Source: Roseibium album (GTDB lineage: Bacteria; Pseudomonadota; Alphaproteobacteria; Rhizobiales; Stappiaceae). From it: a stretch of DNA of 64,000 nt. Position numbers and translations under genes: made by a program. The stretch is taken from the NCBI RefSeq assembly GCF_001404515.1, contig NZ_CXWE01000001.1:930001-994000 (forward strand). Reading direction: 5' to 3'. The notes beneath the pieces were generated by a model that ran no database searches, was not told the origin of the DNA, and saw nothing but the letters and a program-made list of their open reading frames with translations. Positions 47,977 through 56,989 of the stretch are shown piece by piece. Position 1 is the stretch's first letter, and each line of letters opens with the position of its first letter.

Positions 47977-49143
47977 TCAGGGTGATTGTTCCGCGGACCG
48001 AATTTGCAGATCGCGCACCAGGATGTCGGCACTTGTCTCGGCACCGCCGAGCTGCACCTGGTGATGACTGCGCGGCAGGGCAAGGGCATCATCGACGGCG
48101 GCCGCAAGACGTTCGGGTGCCAGTCCGGCCTCCGGTGTAACAACAGCGCGTCCATGGTGCGCAAGAGCCTCCGCACGCTGGCCTTGTTCGGTCTCGTTTT
48201 CCTGCGCGAAGGGGACAAACACCGCCGGAACACCCGCGATCAGAATGTCGAGAACGGTATTGTAGCCGGCCTGGCTGACCGACAGGCGTGCACGCTTCAG
48301 GAGATCAGGAAAATCTCGGCGGGCACGCTCAACAATGACACCTTTTGGAGCGCTCAACTTATAGATCGAAAAGGCGTCTTCCGATATGTCATGGCCGATC
48401 AGCACGCGCCAGGTTGCATCTTCGGCCCGGCGGGAGAGAGGTTTTGCTTCAAGCGCCGCCAGGAGCAGTCCTTCAGCCACTGCACCGCCGCCGCAGGAAA
48501 CAACGATTTCGTCCTCCCCGTCGCTGCCTTCTGCCTGAGAACGTGCGTCTCCACTTGCGTATCCGGTATACCGCACAAGGTGATTTACCCGCTCGGCAAA
48601 GGGAAAGCTGTCTTCAAGCTGGATGAAATCCGGATCGGCATGGATCAGGACGCGGTCATAGTAATTCAAGGCCTGGTCCGCCATCCATTCCTCTTTCCAG
48701 AGTTCCTTCTTGCGCACGAGGATATCCCGGATCGATGTCGCGATGACGGGTGGTTTCGTCATCGACTTCGCATGGTTCAGGAGCGGGGTCAGCTCGAAAT
48801 CCAGTTGCCGCCGCCCGAAGGGATAGGTTTCAGTCAGAAGGAGATCGTAGTTCTTCGAACCAAACGCTTGAATCGATGCTTTAACGCGTGCGGATTTCCA
48901 TTCATCGTCAATATCTTCACCGTCCAGCGTCACAAGCCGCTTGAAGGCAGCATCCGGGCTGCGGCACGCCGGAAGTTTGACAATTTCGAGAGGTCCCGTG
49001 TCGAGGGTCGGCGGGATCGTGTTGCCGCTTGCCAGCGTCACGTCGCCACCTTTTTTTGCCAGCGCCTTGCCGATGTTCACGGCACGGACGACATGACCGG
49101 TCCCAAGAAGGTGCTGGACGTGGATGAAGGCCGTGAACCTCAC
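47977..49143 (-). CDS. MurG-like (GT28-type) glycosyltransferase
   Basis: A 388-residue protein starting at a GTG that overlaps the upstream stop (GTGA). It begins RFTAFIHVQHLLGTGHVVRAVNIGKALAKKGG, where the GTGH motif marks the GT-B N-domain, and has the C-domain motif VSQAGYNTVLDILIAGVPAVFVPF for UDP-sugar binding. A longer frame to 49188 is not family-like. It is related to the glycosyltransferase at 51547-52770, suggesting ancient duplication. Confidence 0.88.
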   Translation of the reverse strand: MRFTAFIHVQHLLGTGHVVRAVNIGKALAKKGGDVTLASGNTIPPTLDTGPLEIVKLPACRSPDAAFKRLVTLDGEDIDDEWKSARVKASIQAFGSKNYDLLLTETYPFGRRQLDFELTPLLNHAKSMTKPPVIATSIRDILVRKKELWKEEWMADQALNYYDRVLIHADPDFIQLEDSFPFAERVNHLVRYTGYASGDARSQAEGSDGEDEIVVSCGGGAVAEGLLLAALEAKPLSRRAEDATWRVLIGHDISEDAFSIYKLSAPKGVIVERARRDFPDLLKRARLSVSQAGYNTVLDILIAGVPAVFVPFAQENETEQGQRAEALAHHGRAVVTPEAGLAPERLAAAVDDALALPRSHHQVQLGGAETSADILVRDLQIRSAEQSP

Positions 49144-50267
49144 GTCAGTTCCGCCTCTTGCCTGTGTGAATGGTTGCGAATAGCGCATCGTGCCAGATCA
49201 TCAAGCCGTTTTGCTCCGGCAGCCAGTGTGTGATTTTCAGCAATGTGTTTCCGAGCTGCCCGGCCCATCCGGTCAGCCAAAGCAGGGTCATCGAGTACGC
49301 GCTGCAGGTTGGCCGCGAAGGCGGCTGCATCACCTTCAGGAGACAGGAGACCCGTTTCTCCGTTCACAACGATATCGGGAACGCCAAACGTGTCGCCTGC
49401 GATCACACCGGTGCCGCTCGCCTGTGCTTCCAGGAAAACCAGACCGAAAGCTTCGCGGATCGCCGGCCAGACAAGAAGATCGTGACACGCATATTGCTCG
49501 GGGAGCCGATCGGGAGGCAAGGTGCCGAGCCAGGTTGTTCTGGCCTCGCGAAAAAGCGAAAGGATGCGGTCCTTGTTGGGGCCGTCGCCGATGATGGTGA
49601 GGTGCCATGGCAGGTCATCGATCCGCTCCAGCGCCTTTGCCAGAACCTCATAGGACCGTGTCTTGTCGCCGTCGCGCATCATTCCCACCGCAAGGAGCCT
49701 CAACGGCGGCATTGCCCCAATCCGGGCAGCCTCCGGTACCTCTTGAAAGGCCGCTGCATCCAGAAAAGGCAAAAGCACTGTCAGCCTGTCGCCTGGCACC
49801 ACCGCTCGCAGGCATTCGGCGTCCGCATGATGCAGTGCCGCCACCGCATCAGCTTGTTTCAGGGCAACATCGGCCGCCGCGAAGCCGAACGCCCAATCCC
49901 CCTTCTCGCGCTTGGGAGCGCGACTTGCCTCGACGATCGCATAAGGCAGGTCGAACTGACCTGACAAGAATGGTCCGATCCAGTCCGGCGCCTTATGATA
50001 GAGGTGGTAGGTCAGAAACAGATCGGGACGGTATCCGTCTTGCCGCCATTCCTGCGCAATCCGATCTGCTTCAGCTAGTGCTTCAGCGCGAACCATTCCC
50101 TGAATCGTATTGCCGCCTTCCCGCCGCCAGGATCGGAAAGTGCTCGCGGTTCGCACGTCATGTCCAGCCGACTGGAGCGCCTTGACGATCAACCGCCCCA
50201 TGGTTCTGTCACCGGAGGGGACCGGATGGTCCAATGGTTTCATCGGAGCGGTGAAGGCGATTTTCAT
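49140..50267 (-). CDS. GT4-type glycosyltransferase
   Basis: A 375-residue GT-B enzyme with C-terminal glycosyltransferase family 4 motifs: LTIIGDGPNKDRIL (residues ~220-233), WPAIREAFGLVFLEAQASGTGVIA with the E-x7-E pattern, and DAAAFAANLQRVLDD. No membrane span is present. It is translationally coupled to the next gene in the operon. Donor and acceptor are unknown. Confidence 0.92.
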   Translation of the reverse strand: MKIAFTAPMKPLDHPVPSGDRTMGRLIVKALQSAGHDVRTASTFRSWRREGGNTIQGMVRAEALAEADRIAQEWRQDGYRPDLFLTYHLYHKAPDWIGPFLSGQFDLPYAIVEASRAPKREKGDWAFGFAAADVALKQADAVAALHHADAECLRAVVPGDRLTVLLPFLDAAAFQEVPEAARIGAMPPLRLLAVGMMRDGDKTRSYEVLAKALERIDDLPWHLTIIGDGPNKDRILSLFREARTTWLGTLPPDRLPEQYACHDLLVWPAIREAFGLVFLEAQASGTGVIAGDTFGVPDIVVNGETGLLSPEGDAAAFAANLQRVLDDPALADRMGRAARKHIAENHTLAAGAKRLDDLARCAIRNHSHRQEAELT

Positions 50268-50288
50268 GTGCCGGTCTCTGTTCTGATC

Positions 50289-51509
50289 TCAGAGCACCTT
50301 ACGAAATTTTTCGGCGAGGCGGTCAAGTCCCGGATCTGTCGAGAAGTGCGTCCTCACCCTCTTGGCCGCAGCCAGTCCGAGTTTCTTGCGCTGCTCGGGA
50401 TCCTTGACAAGGGTCTCGAGCGCGATGCTGAGCTGGTCCGGGCTGCCGGGATCGACGAGAACCCCTGTTTCGTCCTGCACGATCAGCTCCGGAATTGCCG
50501 AAACCCTGGTGGATAGGCAGCATAACCCCATGGACTGGGCTTCCATCAGGACATTGGGAAGTCCGTCTCGGTCTCCCGACCGGGCAAGTTTGGACGGCAG
50601 CACGAACAGATCCGCCTGCCGGCAGGCCGCGATCACTTCTTCCCTGGGTTGGGCACCGCGCCAGTTGATCCTGGAAGACAGGCCCAGTTCGTCCGCTTTT
50701 GCCTTCAGCTCGTTCGAAAGTTCGCCGCCGCCGATATGCGTGAAATGCCAGTTGAGTACGTCGGGAAGCATGGCGAGCGCGGCGAGAAGATCGTCATAAC
50801 CCTTTTTTTCAACAGCGCGGCCGACGGAAACGAGACGCACCGGTTCGCCGCTGCCGTCTCGTGTCGGAACAGTGTTTTCAGGTTCAGGGAAACCGGAAAA
50901 ATCAAGTCCGTGATAGAGCAGTTCCACCTTTTCCGGATCGACGGACAAACTCTTGAGATAGTCGGCATTGACACGTGTGCAGGTCACGCCCCAGTCCGCG
51001 TCGTTGATCTTGGTTCTCAAATCCCATTCCGGGCTGGTCCAGATGTCTTTGGCATGCGCAGAAAACGACCACTTTCGTCCGCTCAGGTGCGCCGCGTAGC
51101 GTGCAGCAGAACAGGGCGTATGCAGGTAGTGGGTATATATCCACGAAACGTCCTGCGGCAGTTCATGGGCGAATACGCAGCCCTGTGCCCATCTTCTACG
51201 ACGATCAGCATTGGGTTGGCGGCTGAAATCTGCATCGAACAGCGCCTTTGCCGCCTCGAATGACGGTTGCCTTCTGGCCCATTGCTTCGCTCTGGCAACC
51301 CTTGCCGGATCGTCCCTGACATATTCGGGAAGATACATGATCTCGGCGGATATCTGTCGGTGCAGGTCGTGAATATAGGGATCATAGGGTTTGCGCAGGG
51401 CGACAATCAGGATCTCGACACCACGCCGTTCAAGGCCGAGCATTTCCTGGGCAATGAAGGTTTCGGACAGGCGCGGATAGCCTTTGACCACGACGGCAAT
51501 TCGAGACAT
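50289..51509 (-). CDS. GT4-type glycosyltransferase
   Basis: A 406-residue GT-B protein with the FIAQEMLGLERRGVEILIVALRKP N-domain and GT4 C-domain (VSVGRAVEKKGYDDLLAALAML, LPSKLARSGDRDGLPNVLMEAQSMGLCCLSTRVSAIPELI). The form is similar to exopolysaccharide/colanic-acid type transferases. GTG at 51518 and ATG at 51509 are both possible starts. Confidence 0.92.
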   Translation of the reverse strand: MSRIAVVVKGYPRLSETFIAQEMLGLERRGVEILIVALRKPYDPYIHDLHRQISAEIMYLPEYVRDDPARVARAKQWARRQPSFEAAKALFDADFSRQPNADRRRRWAQGCVFAHELPQDVSWIYTHYLHTPCSAARYAAHLSGRKWSFSAHAKDIWTSPEWDLRTKINDADWGVTCTRVNADYLKSLSVDPEKVELLYHGLDFSGFPEPENTVPTRDGSGEPVRLVSVGRAVEKKGYDDLLAALAMLPDVLNWHFTHIGGGELSNELKAKADELGLSSRINWRGAQPREEVIAACRQADLFVLPSKLARSGDRDGLPNVLMEAQSMGLCCLSTRVSAIPELIVQDETGVLVDPGSPDQLSIALETLVKDPEQRKKLGLAAAKRVRTHFSTDPGLDRLAEKFRKVL

Positions 51510-51546
51510 TGGTGTCACTGTTCCAGGAATTGATTAGAAGTGTGGT

Positions 51547-52770
51547 CTATTTGAAATTGACCAGTTTGCGCTCACCGTCTTCCGACTGATGTGCGTTGAA
51601 GATTTCGCCGACGCGCGTTGAAATGACGTTCAGTCCGTCAAGGAGCTTGTCGACGCCGGCCGACGAGGGCGGCTTCAGGGCAGGGAGGTCGGACAGCGCG
51701 GTAGCCATCAGATCGGAATCCGGATAATTGTCGATCGGCAGAACTTTCAACAATCCGCTCTTTTCCGCACGTTCCGCGCGAATGGCTTGTTCCCGGCGGG
51801 GAATGACACGCGGGACAAGCAGGGTCGGTTTGTCGAAGGAGAGGATCTCACAAAACGTGTTATAGCCGCCCATGCCGACAATCGCCGTCGCATTGGCCAG
51901 ATAGGGCTCAATTTGCGGTGTGAAGCGAATGATCTCCACATCCCGCAGATGTTCTGCGCGTTCGCTGAATTGCGCTGCAGCAGCTGCTGGCATGAACGGA
52001 CCAAGGACGATCAGGGCCGGAAAGAGCGGTCGCTGGCGGGTTTCATACGCACGCATGACCCAGTCGACCATTTCGACACCGTCACCTCCGCCGCCTGGCG
52101 TCACCAGAATGTAGGGTTCTTCACCAAATGGTGTTGCATCCGGATGCTCCAGCGACGATTCCGGGAGTTCGCGTCGCAGATAGCCGGTGTAGCGCAGCTT
52201 CTCCATAACGCCGTCCGGTATGTCGATCCCGTCAAGCGGGTTGCAGATGTCCTGTGGTCCATAGACCCAGATTTCATCGTAAAGGTCGTTCAGCGCAGGG
52301 TAGACGTTTTTGCGGTCCCACTCTTCCTTGAGGACCTGCGGATCGTCCATGACGTCGCGAAGACCGAGCACAAGTCGTGTGTCTGTGTTCTTCAGGGCTT
52401 CCAGAGTTCCGAGAACTTCGCCGCGCAGACCAAGCGGCTCCTTGTCCACAATGAAGATATCCGGCTCGAAAACTTTTGCGGTGTGTTCGATTATGGACGA
52501 GCGAATCGCGAGCGTTTGGTCAATATTGATATGAAGCGACAAAGGCGTGTATTCACCGTTGCGCAGTTTTATCACGCCGGGGATGCGCACGAAGTCGACA
52601 CGCGAACGGAATTCGAAACTGCCAATGATGGGGGAACCGGAAAGAATAAGTACGGACAGTGTATCGAAATCACCAACAAGGGCTTGAGCGATTGCGCGAC
52701 ACCGCCGCAGATGACCCAGACCGAATGAATCATGGCTGTAGATCAGAATTTTCGGCGTTTTGGAACTCAT
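51547..52770 (-). CDS. MurG-like glycosyltransferase, first gene of the glycan operon
   Basis: A 407-residue protein with N-terminal YSHDSFGLGHLRRCRAIAQAL (GLGH motif) and C-domain VGMGGYNTFCEILSFDKPTLLVPRVIPRREQ. The ATG at 52770 follows AGGGG by five bases; the frame reaching 52914 has no matching N-terminus. It opens the minus-strand operon and is divergent from the ABC-like gene at 52989. Confidence 0.9.
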   Translation of the reverse strand: MSSKTPKILIYSHDSFGLGHLRRCRAIAQALVGDFDTLSVLILSGSPIIGSFEFRSRVDFVRIPGVIKLRNGEYTPLSLHINIDQTLAIRSSIIEHTAKVFEPDIFIVDKEPLGLRGEVLGTLEALKNTDTRLVLGLRDVMDDPQVLKEEWDRKNVYPALNDLYDEIWVYGPQDICNPLDGIDIPDGVMEKLRYTGYLRRELPESSLEHPDATPFGEEPYILVTPGGGGDGVEMVDWVMRAYETRQRPLFPALIVLGPFMPAAAAAQFSERAEHLRDVEIIRFTPQIEPYLANATAIVGMGGYNTFCEILSFDKPTLLVPRVIPRREQAIRAERAEKSGLLKVLPIDNYPDSDLMATALSDLPALKPPSSAGVDKLLDGLNVISTRVGEIFNAHQSEDGERKLVNFK

Positions 52771-52988
52771 ACTGCCCCTGATTTGTAATGCTGCCCTTGG
52801 AAGCTTATGTCTCAAGTGATTGGTCGTTGTCACGTCCGGAAGTGCACGGATGCGTGTTTTTTGGCAACAAGCGGTATTAAACTGGTTGTGGCAAATGCTA
52901 ATCCCGGCTAGCACATCGAAGATGGATCGCTAATATACCAAAATGGTCTGCTTGAACAGAATAGATCCATAAGTGTTTGGATGAGCTA
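52771..52988. promoter_or_regulatory. Divergent promoter region between glycan operon and ABC/cNMP operon
   Basis: The 218-base region separates two divergent operons and should contain promoters for both. It becomes AT-rich toward the ABC gene. No clear palindromic operator or sigma-70 pair could be singled out, so only its position is informative. The shared region fits coordinated control of glycan synthesis and the ABC/cyclic-nucleotide genes. Confidence 0.5.
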
Positions 52989-55571
52989 ATGGAAAAAAGC
53001 CTTTTTCGCTTTATCTGGAAGTATAGTGCCCGGCAGCAGATCTTTATTATCTTGGTCACCGTGTTCACATACCCGGTGGTCTATTTCCTGCTTGAATTAC
53101 CGAAGCTGATCGTCAACGACGCGGTTCAGGGGGACAATTTTCCGCGCGACATTCTGGGTTTTGATTTTGATCAGATTCCCTATTTGGTATTGCTTTGTTT
53201 CACCTTTCTCGGGTTGGTCGTCGTTTCGAACGGCTTGAAGTTCTATCTGAATATCTACAAGGGCAGGCTCGGTGAGCGCATGCTGCGCCGGCTGCGCTTC
53301 GAGCTCTTTCAGCGCGTCCTGCGATTTCGACTTCCGCACTTCCGTAAAGTAAGCTCGGGCGAAATCATTCCGATGATCACGTCCGAAGTCGAGGATGTCG
53401 GCGGATATATCGGCGAAGCATTTGCGTTGCCGGCCTACCAGGGCGGAATGCTGGTCGTTCAGATCGGCTTCATTTTCATGCAGGATCCGTTGCTGGGTCT
53501 TGCCGCCATAAGCTCCTATCCGATCCAGGGCTACGTCATCCCGTTGCTGCAGAAGAGGGTCATCCTGCTGTCACGCAAACGGGTCAAGAATGTTCGCATC
53601 ATTGCCGACAAGGTCGGCGAGAGCATTACCGGGGTTGCCGAAATTCACGCAAACGACGCCGCAGCCTGGCATTCGGCGGATATTTCCGACCGCCTCTATG
53701 AGAACTTCAAGATCCGGTATGAGATTTTCAACCGGAAATTCCTGATCAAGTTCCTGAACAACTTCATGAACCAGCTGACACCGTTCTTCTTCTACCTGAT
53801 CGGTGGGTATCTGGTGATTCAGGGCAACCTCAGTATCGGTGCGCTGCTTGCGGTGATCGCCGCATACAAGGATCTGGCAGGCCCATGGAAACTCCTGCTG
53901 TCCTTCTATCAGATGACCGCGGATGTCAGCGTGAAATACCAGACGGTTGTTGAGAATTTCGATCCGTCAGACATTTACGACACTGAACGGCTGACCGCCG
54001 ACGAGGACGTCAAACTTGATGGCGATGTCAAATTCGACAGCGTCAGCTTCTCCGGAGGTGCCGCGGGGCAGGAGGTCATGGATATTTCTCTGACCGTACC
54101 GGCACGAACAGAATGCGCGATCGTCGGACCAGACGGTTCCGGGCGTTCGGAAGTTCTGCAATTGGCCGCGGGGCTCGTCTCCGCGTCTTCCGGCAAGGTC
54201 CTGATCGGTGACTATGATCTGGACAAGCTGACGGATTCGACCCTTGGCCGGGAAATCGCCTATGTCGGCGGTGCGGTGCATGTCTGGACCGGAACCATCC
54301 GCGACAATCTCTATTACGGTCTTCGCCACCGGCCGCTGGTGCTGCCTGAGCGGGAAGGCGATGAGCTGAAGCAGTATAAACGCCGGGTCAACGAGGCAAA
54401 TCAGACCAGGAACCCGGTTTACGATCTGGCCGCGGACTGGAATGATCTGACTGCGGCGGGTGTCAAATCAGACGAGGAGCTGGACGCAAAGGCGCTGGAA
54501 CTGCTCGAAACGGTCAGTCTGGACAACGATATCTACAGGCTCGGACTGCAATCCAGGTTCGATCCGTCGATGAATGATGCATTTGCGGAAAAGATCCTGA
54601 ATGTCCGCAAGAGCCTAGCGGGTCGGATAGCGAATGAACCCAAGCTCAGCGGCCTTGTCGAACTCTGGAATCCCGACAGCTTCAACGCGAGCGCAAGCCT
54701 TGCGGAAAACCTGTTCTTTGCGGTTCCGTCCGATCCCGAGATAACAATGGACCAGGTGCCGGATCTGGAGGAGGTCAAAACCTTCCTCGCCGACACCGGG
54801 TTCGACCAGAAACTGCAGGAGATCGGGCTCAAGATTGCAGAGACCATGCTTGAGCTCTTCGCCAATGTCTCCGGCGACAGCGGCCTTCTGGGGTCTTACT
54901 CCTTCATCAACCAGGACGATTTGCCGGAATTTGAAAGGATCGTTCGGATTGCGAAATCCGGGCAGCAGCGGCCCGGTCTGACAGATTCGGACCGATCCCG
55001 ATTGACCGGGTTGGCATTCAAACTTGTCCCCGCGCGCCATCGTCTCGGTGTGATGACCGACGAGCTAAGGGATGAGGTGATCGAGGCCCGGAAACGTTTC
55101 CTGGAAAGTGTCGTCAAAACCAGCGACAGTTTCGTTGCCTTTGATCCGGAGGTCTATTTGCCGCCGCTGACGATCGAGGACAATCTTCTGTTCGGCCGCG
55201 CGCGCGTTGACCGGCGGGATGCCCGTCGGCGTATTGACGATGTAATTCGAACAATCGTTGAGGAAACCGGGCTGCGATATCCGATTATCTACGCAGGCTT
55301 CGGCTATCATGTTGGCGTATCCGGGTCGCGCCTGTCTGCGGGTCAGCGTCGGCGCATCGCGCTGGTTCGCGGTCTTTTGAAAAACGCAAAAATCACCATA
55401 TTGGATGATATTGCTACCGGCCTGACCGAAGATGACAAGGCCCTGCGCGAGGGCTTGAGACAGTTCCTGTCCGGCAAGACGTTCCTGTATGGCACCTCGA
55501 ATGCCGAAATCGCGTCCGAATTCGATCAACGCTTTGTTTTGGATCAGGGACGGATATCAGATAAAGCATAA
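52989..55571 (+). CDS. ABC exporter-like protein with degenerate, expanded nucleotide-binding domain
   Basis: An 860-residue protein: an ABC exporter-type membrane domain with six spans (about residues 15-310) and an ATPase domain (about 340-856). The catalytic motifs are altered. Walker A reads GPDGSGRS with Arg386 in place of Lys; the Q-loop site reads YVGGAV (Gly for Gln); Walker B ends ILDD (Asp807 for Glu); the H-loop reads GTSNA without His. The signature LSAGQ (782-786) is intact. About 355 residues lie between Q-loop and signature, against about 90-100 normally. ATP hydrolysis is doubtful; a sensor or assembly role is possible. Confidence 0.9.
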   Translation: MEKSLFRFIWKYSARQQIFIILVTVFTYPVVYFLLELPKLIVNDAVQGDNFPRDILGFDFDQIPYLVLLCFTFLGLVVVSNGLKFYLNIYKGRLGERMLRRLRFELFQRVLRFRLPHFRKVSSGEIIPMITSEVEDVGGYIGEAFALPAYQGGMLVVQIGFIFMQDPLLGLAAISSYPIQGYVIPLLQKRVILLSRKRVKNVRIIADKVGESITGVAEIHANDAAAWHSADISDRLYENFKIRYEIFNRKFLIKFLNNFMNQLTPFFFYLIGGYLVIQGNLSIGALLAVIAAYKDLAGPWKLLLSFYQMTADVSVKYQTVVENFDPSDIYDTERLTADEDVKLDGDVKFDSVSFSGGAAGQEVMDISLTVPARTECAIVGPDGSGRSEVLQLAAGLVSASSGKVLIGDYDLDKLTDSTLGREIAYVGGAVHVWTGTIRDNLYYGLRHRPLVLPEREGDELKQYKRRVNEANQTRNPVYDLAADWNDLTAAGVKSDEELDAKALELLETVSLDNDIYRLGLQSRFDPSMNDAFAEKILNVRKSLAGRIANEPKLSGLVELWNPDSFNASASLAENLFFAVPSDPEITMDQVPDLEEVKTFLADTGFDQKLQEIGLKIAETMLELFANVSGDSGLLGSYSFINQDDLPEFERIVRIAKSGQQRPGLTDSDRSRLTGLAFKLVPARHRLGVMTDELRDEVIEARKRFLESVVKTSDSFVAFDPEVYLPPLTIEDNLLFGRARVDRRDARRRIDDVIRTIVEETGLRYPIIYAGFGYHVGVSGSRLSAGQRRRIALVRGLLKNAKITILDDIATGLTEDDKALREGLRQFLSGKTFLYGTSNAEIASEFDQRFVLDQGRISDKA

Positions 55572-55670
55572 AGACATATTGGTGCAGGTACGTAGGCGGA
55601 GAACCTTCGGCATCCAATTGCATACACAGATGTAAATATGCAAGAAGAACAATGAAGTCGGGAGCAAACT

Positions 55671-56129
55671 ATGACGCTAGAAACGGAAGTCGAAGCCCTT
55701 CGGAAGGTGCCGCTGTTCCATGGCATCGACGAGACCAAGCTGCGTCTGCTGGCATTTATCAGTGAGCGGACGGAGTATCCCGCACGTGAGCGTCTTTGTT
55801 CGCAAGGAGAAGATGGCGATTGTGCCTTCATTATTCTGTCCGGGGCCGCGGATGTGCTCGTGGATACTCCGGAAGGAGAGAAAAAAGTCGCACAGGTCGC
55901 CGAAAACTCGATCGTCGGTGAAATCGCAATTTTGTGCGATGTCCCGCGAACGGCGACATTGGTTGCTGCAAGCGACATGGATGTATTAACGGTATCCAAA
56001 GATGATTTCCTGAAACTACTGAAAGAGTTTCCGGATATTTCGCTGGAAGTCATGCGGACTTTGGCATTGCGCCTCGAGCGGACAACCCGCGATCTGGCCG
56101 ACGCCCGCCGGGGAACCTCCGGTGGTTAG
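55671..56129 (+). CDS. Stand-alone cyclic-nucleotide-binding protein
   Basis: A 152-residue protein consisting of one CNB domain. The phosphate-binding cassette VGEIAILCDVPRTATLVA (residues 82-99) retains Glu84 and Arg93, the residues that hold the cyclic phosphate and ribose. There is no DNA-binding domain, so unlike CRP it must act through a partner. It lies 99 bases after the ABC-like gene and 10 bases before the hydrolase gene, probably in one operon. Confidence 0.93.
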   Translation: MTLETEVEALRKVPLFHGIDETKLRLLAFISERTEYPARERLCSQGEDGDCAFIILSGAADVLVDTPEGEKKVAQVAENSIVGEIAILCDVPRTATLVAASDMDVLTVSKDDFLKLLKEFPDISLEVMRTLALRLERTTRDLADARRGTSGG

Positions 56130-56139
56130 GGAGTAAAAC

Positions 56140-56964
56140 GTGGCAGATGAATTCTTCCTTCGCTGCTGGGGTGTAAGAGGGTCTACTCCGACACCGGGGT
56201 CGAGCACGCTGCGATACGGGGGAGAGACCTCCTGTTTTGAAATCCGGGCGGGAGACGCCCTGGTGCTTGTCGATTGCGGATCCGGAGCAAGAAATTTCGG
56301 GATGGAGCTTTGCCAGGGCAAGGTGCGCAAGTTCGATCTGTTGTTCACGCATACGCATCTCGACCATATTTGCGGGCTGCCGTTCTTCAAACCGGCCTAT
56401 GATCCGAATTTTGAGGTCACTGCCTGGGCGGGCCATTTTCAGGATGAGACGAACCTGGTCGATATCGTCAGCAGGATCATGTCGCCGCCGATTTTCCCGG
56501 TCGCCGCCAAAACGCTAAAGGCCGTCGAATTCAAATCATTTACCGCAGGGGATGAAATTCCCCGCTCAGACGACCTTGAGATACGCAGCATACGGCTGCA
56601 TCATCCAGGCGGAGCCTGTGGATACCGATTTGATTATCAGGGCAAGTCCATTTGCATCATCACCGACCACGAACATGGAGACCCGGAGGTCGATGCGGCC
56701 CTGCCGGCATTCGTGAAGGATGCGGACGTGATGATATATGACGCCATGTTCACCGACGATGAATATGAGACCTTCAAGGGATGGGGTCACTCGACCTGGC
56801 AAAAGGCCGTGCAACTCGCCCGTGCCGCGAACGTCAAGACACCGGTCCTCTTCCATCACGACCCCCGCCGTTCCGACGACGAACTGGACGAGATCGGACT
56901 GGCTGCGCAAGATGCCTATCCAGGGACGCTCGTCGCCAGCGAAGGCATGATCCTGAAGCCTTAG
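56140..56964 (+). CDS. Metallo-beta-lactamase-fold hydrolase, possible cyclic phosphodiesterase
   Basis: A 274-residue protein beginning with the family signature RCWGVRGSTPTPG...LRYGGETSCFEI. Metal ligands are visible: HTHLDH (His71, His73, Asp75, His76), a central histidine in LHHPGG (154/155), Asp176, Asp201 (IYDAMF) and His240 (FHHDP). This subfamily is close to RNase Z/PhnP-type phosphodiesterases and is often linked to cyclases. It could degrade a cyclic nucleotide; the link to the neighbouring CNB protein supports this but does not prove it. Confidence 0.9.
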   Translation: MADEFFLRCWGVRGSTPTPGSSTLRYGGETSCFEIRAGDALVLVDCGSGARNFGMELCQGKVRKFDLLFTHTHLDHICGLPFFKPAYDPNFEVTAWAGHFQDETNLVDIVSRIMSPPIFPVAAKTLKAVEFKSFTAGDEIPRSDDLEIRSIRLHHPGGACGYRFDYQGKSICIITDHEHGDPEVDAALPAFVKDADVMIYDAMFTDDEYETFKGWGHSTWQKAVQLARAANVKTPVLFHHDPRRSDDELDEIGLAAQDAYPGTLVASEGMILKP

Positions 56965-56965
56965 G

Positions 56966-56989
56966 GTCAAGCAGGCCGGACTGCCTGAC
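56966..56989 (+). terminator. Weak stem-loop after the hydrolase gene
   Basis: GTCA-a-GCAG (56966-56974) can pair with CTGC-c-TGAC (56981-56989) with one internal mismatch and a six-base loop, two bases after the stop codon. No U-tract follows. It may end the ABC-CNB-hydrolase operon or protect its mRNA. Confidence 0.4.

Noticed and set aside
47986-49233. 415-codon plus-strand open frame opposite the MurG-like glycosyltransferase
   Set aside because: The minus strand encodes a complete, motif-bearing enzyme coupled to its neighbour; the plus-strand product is Cys/Arg/His-rich without family pattern.
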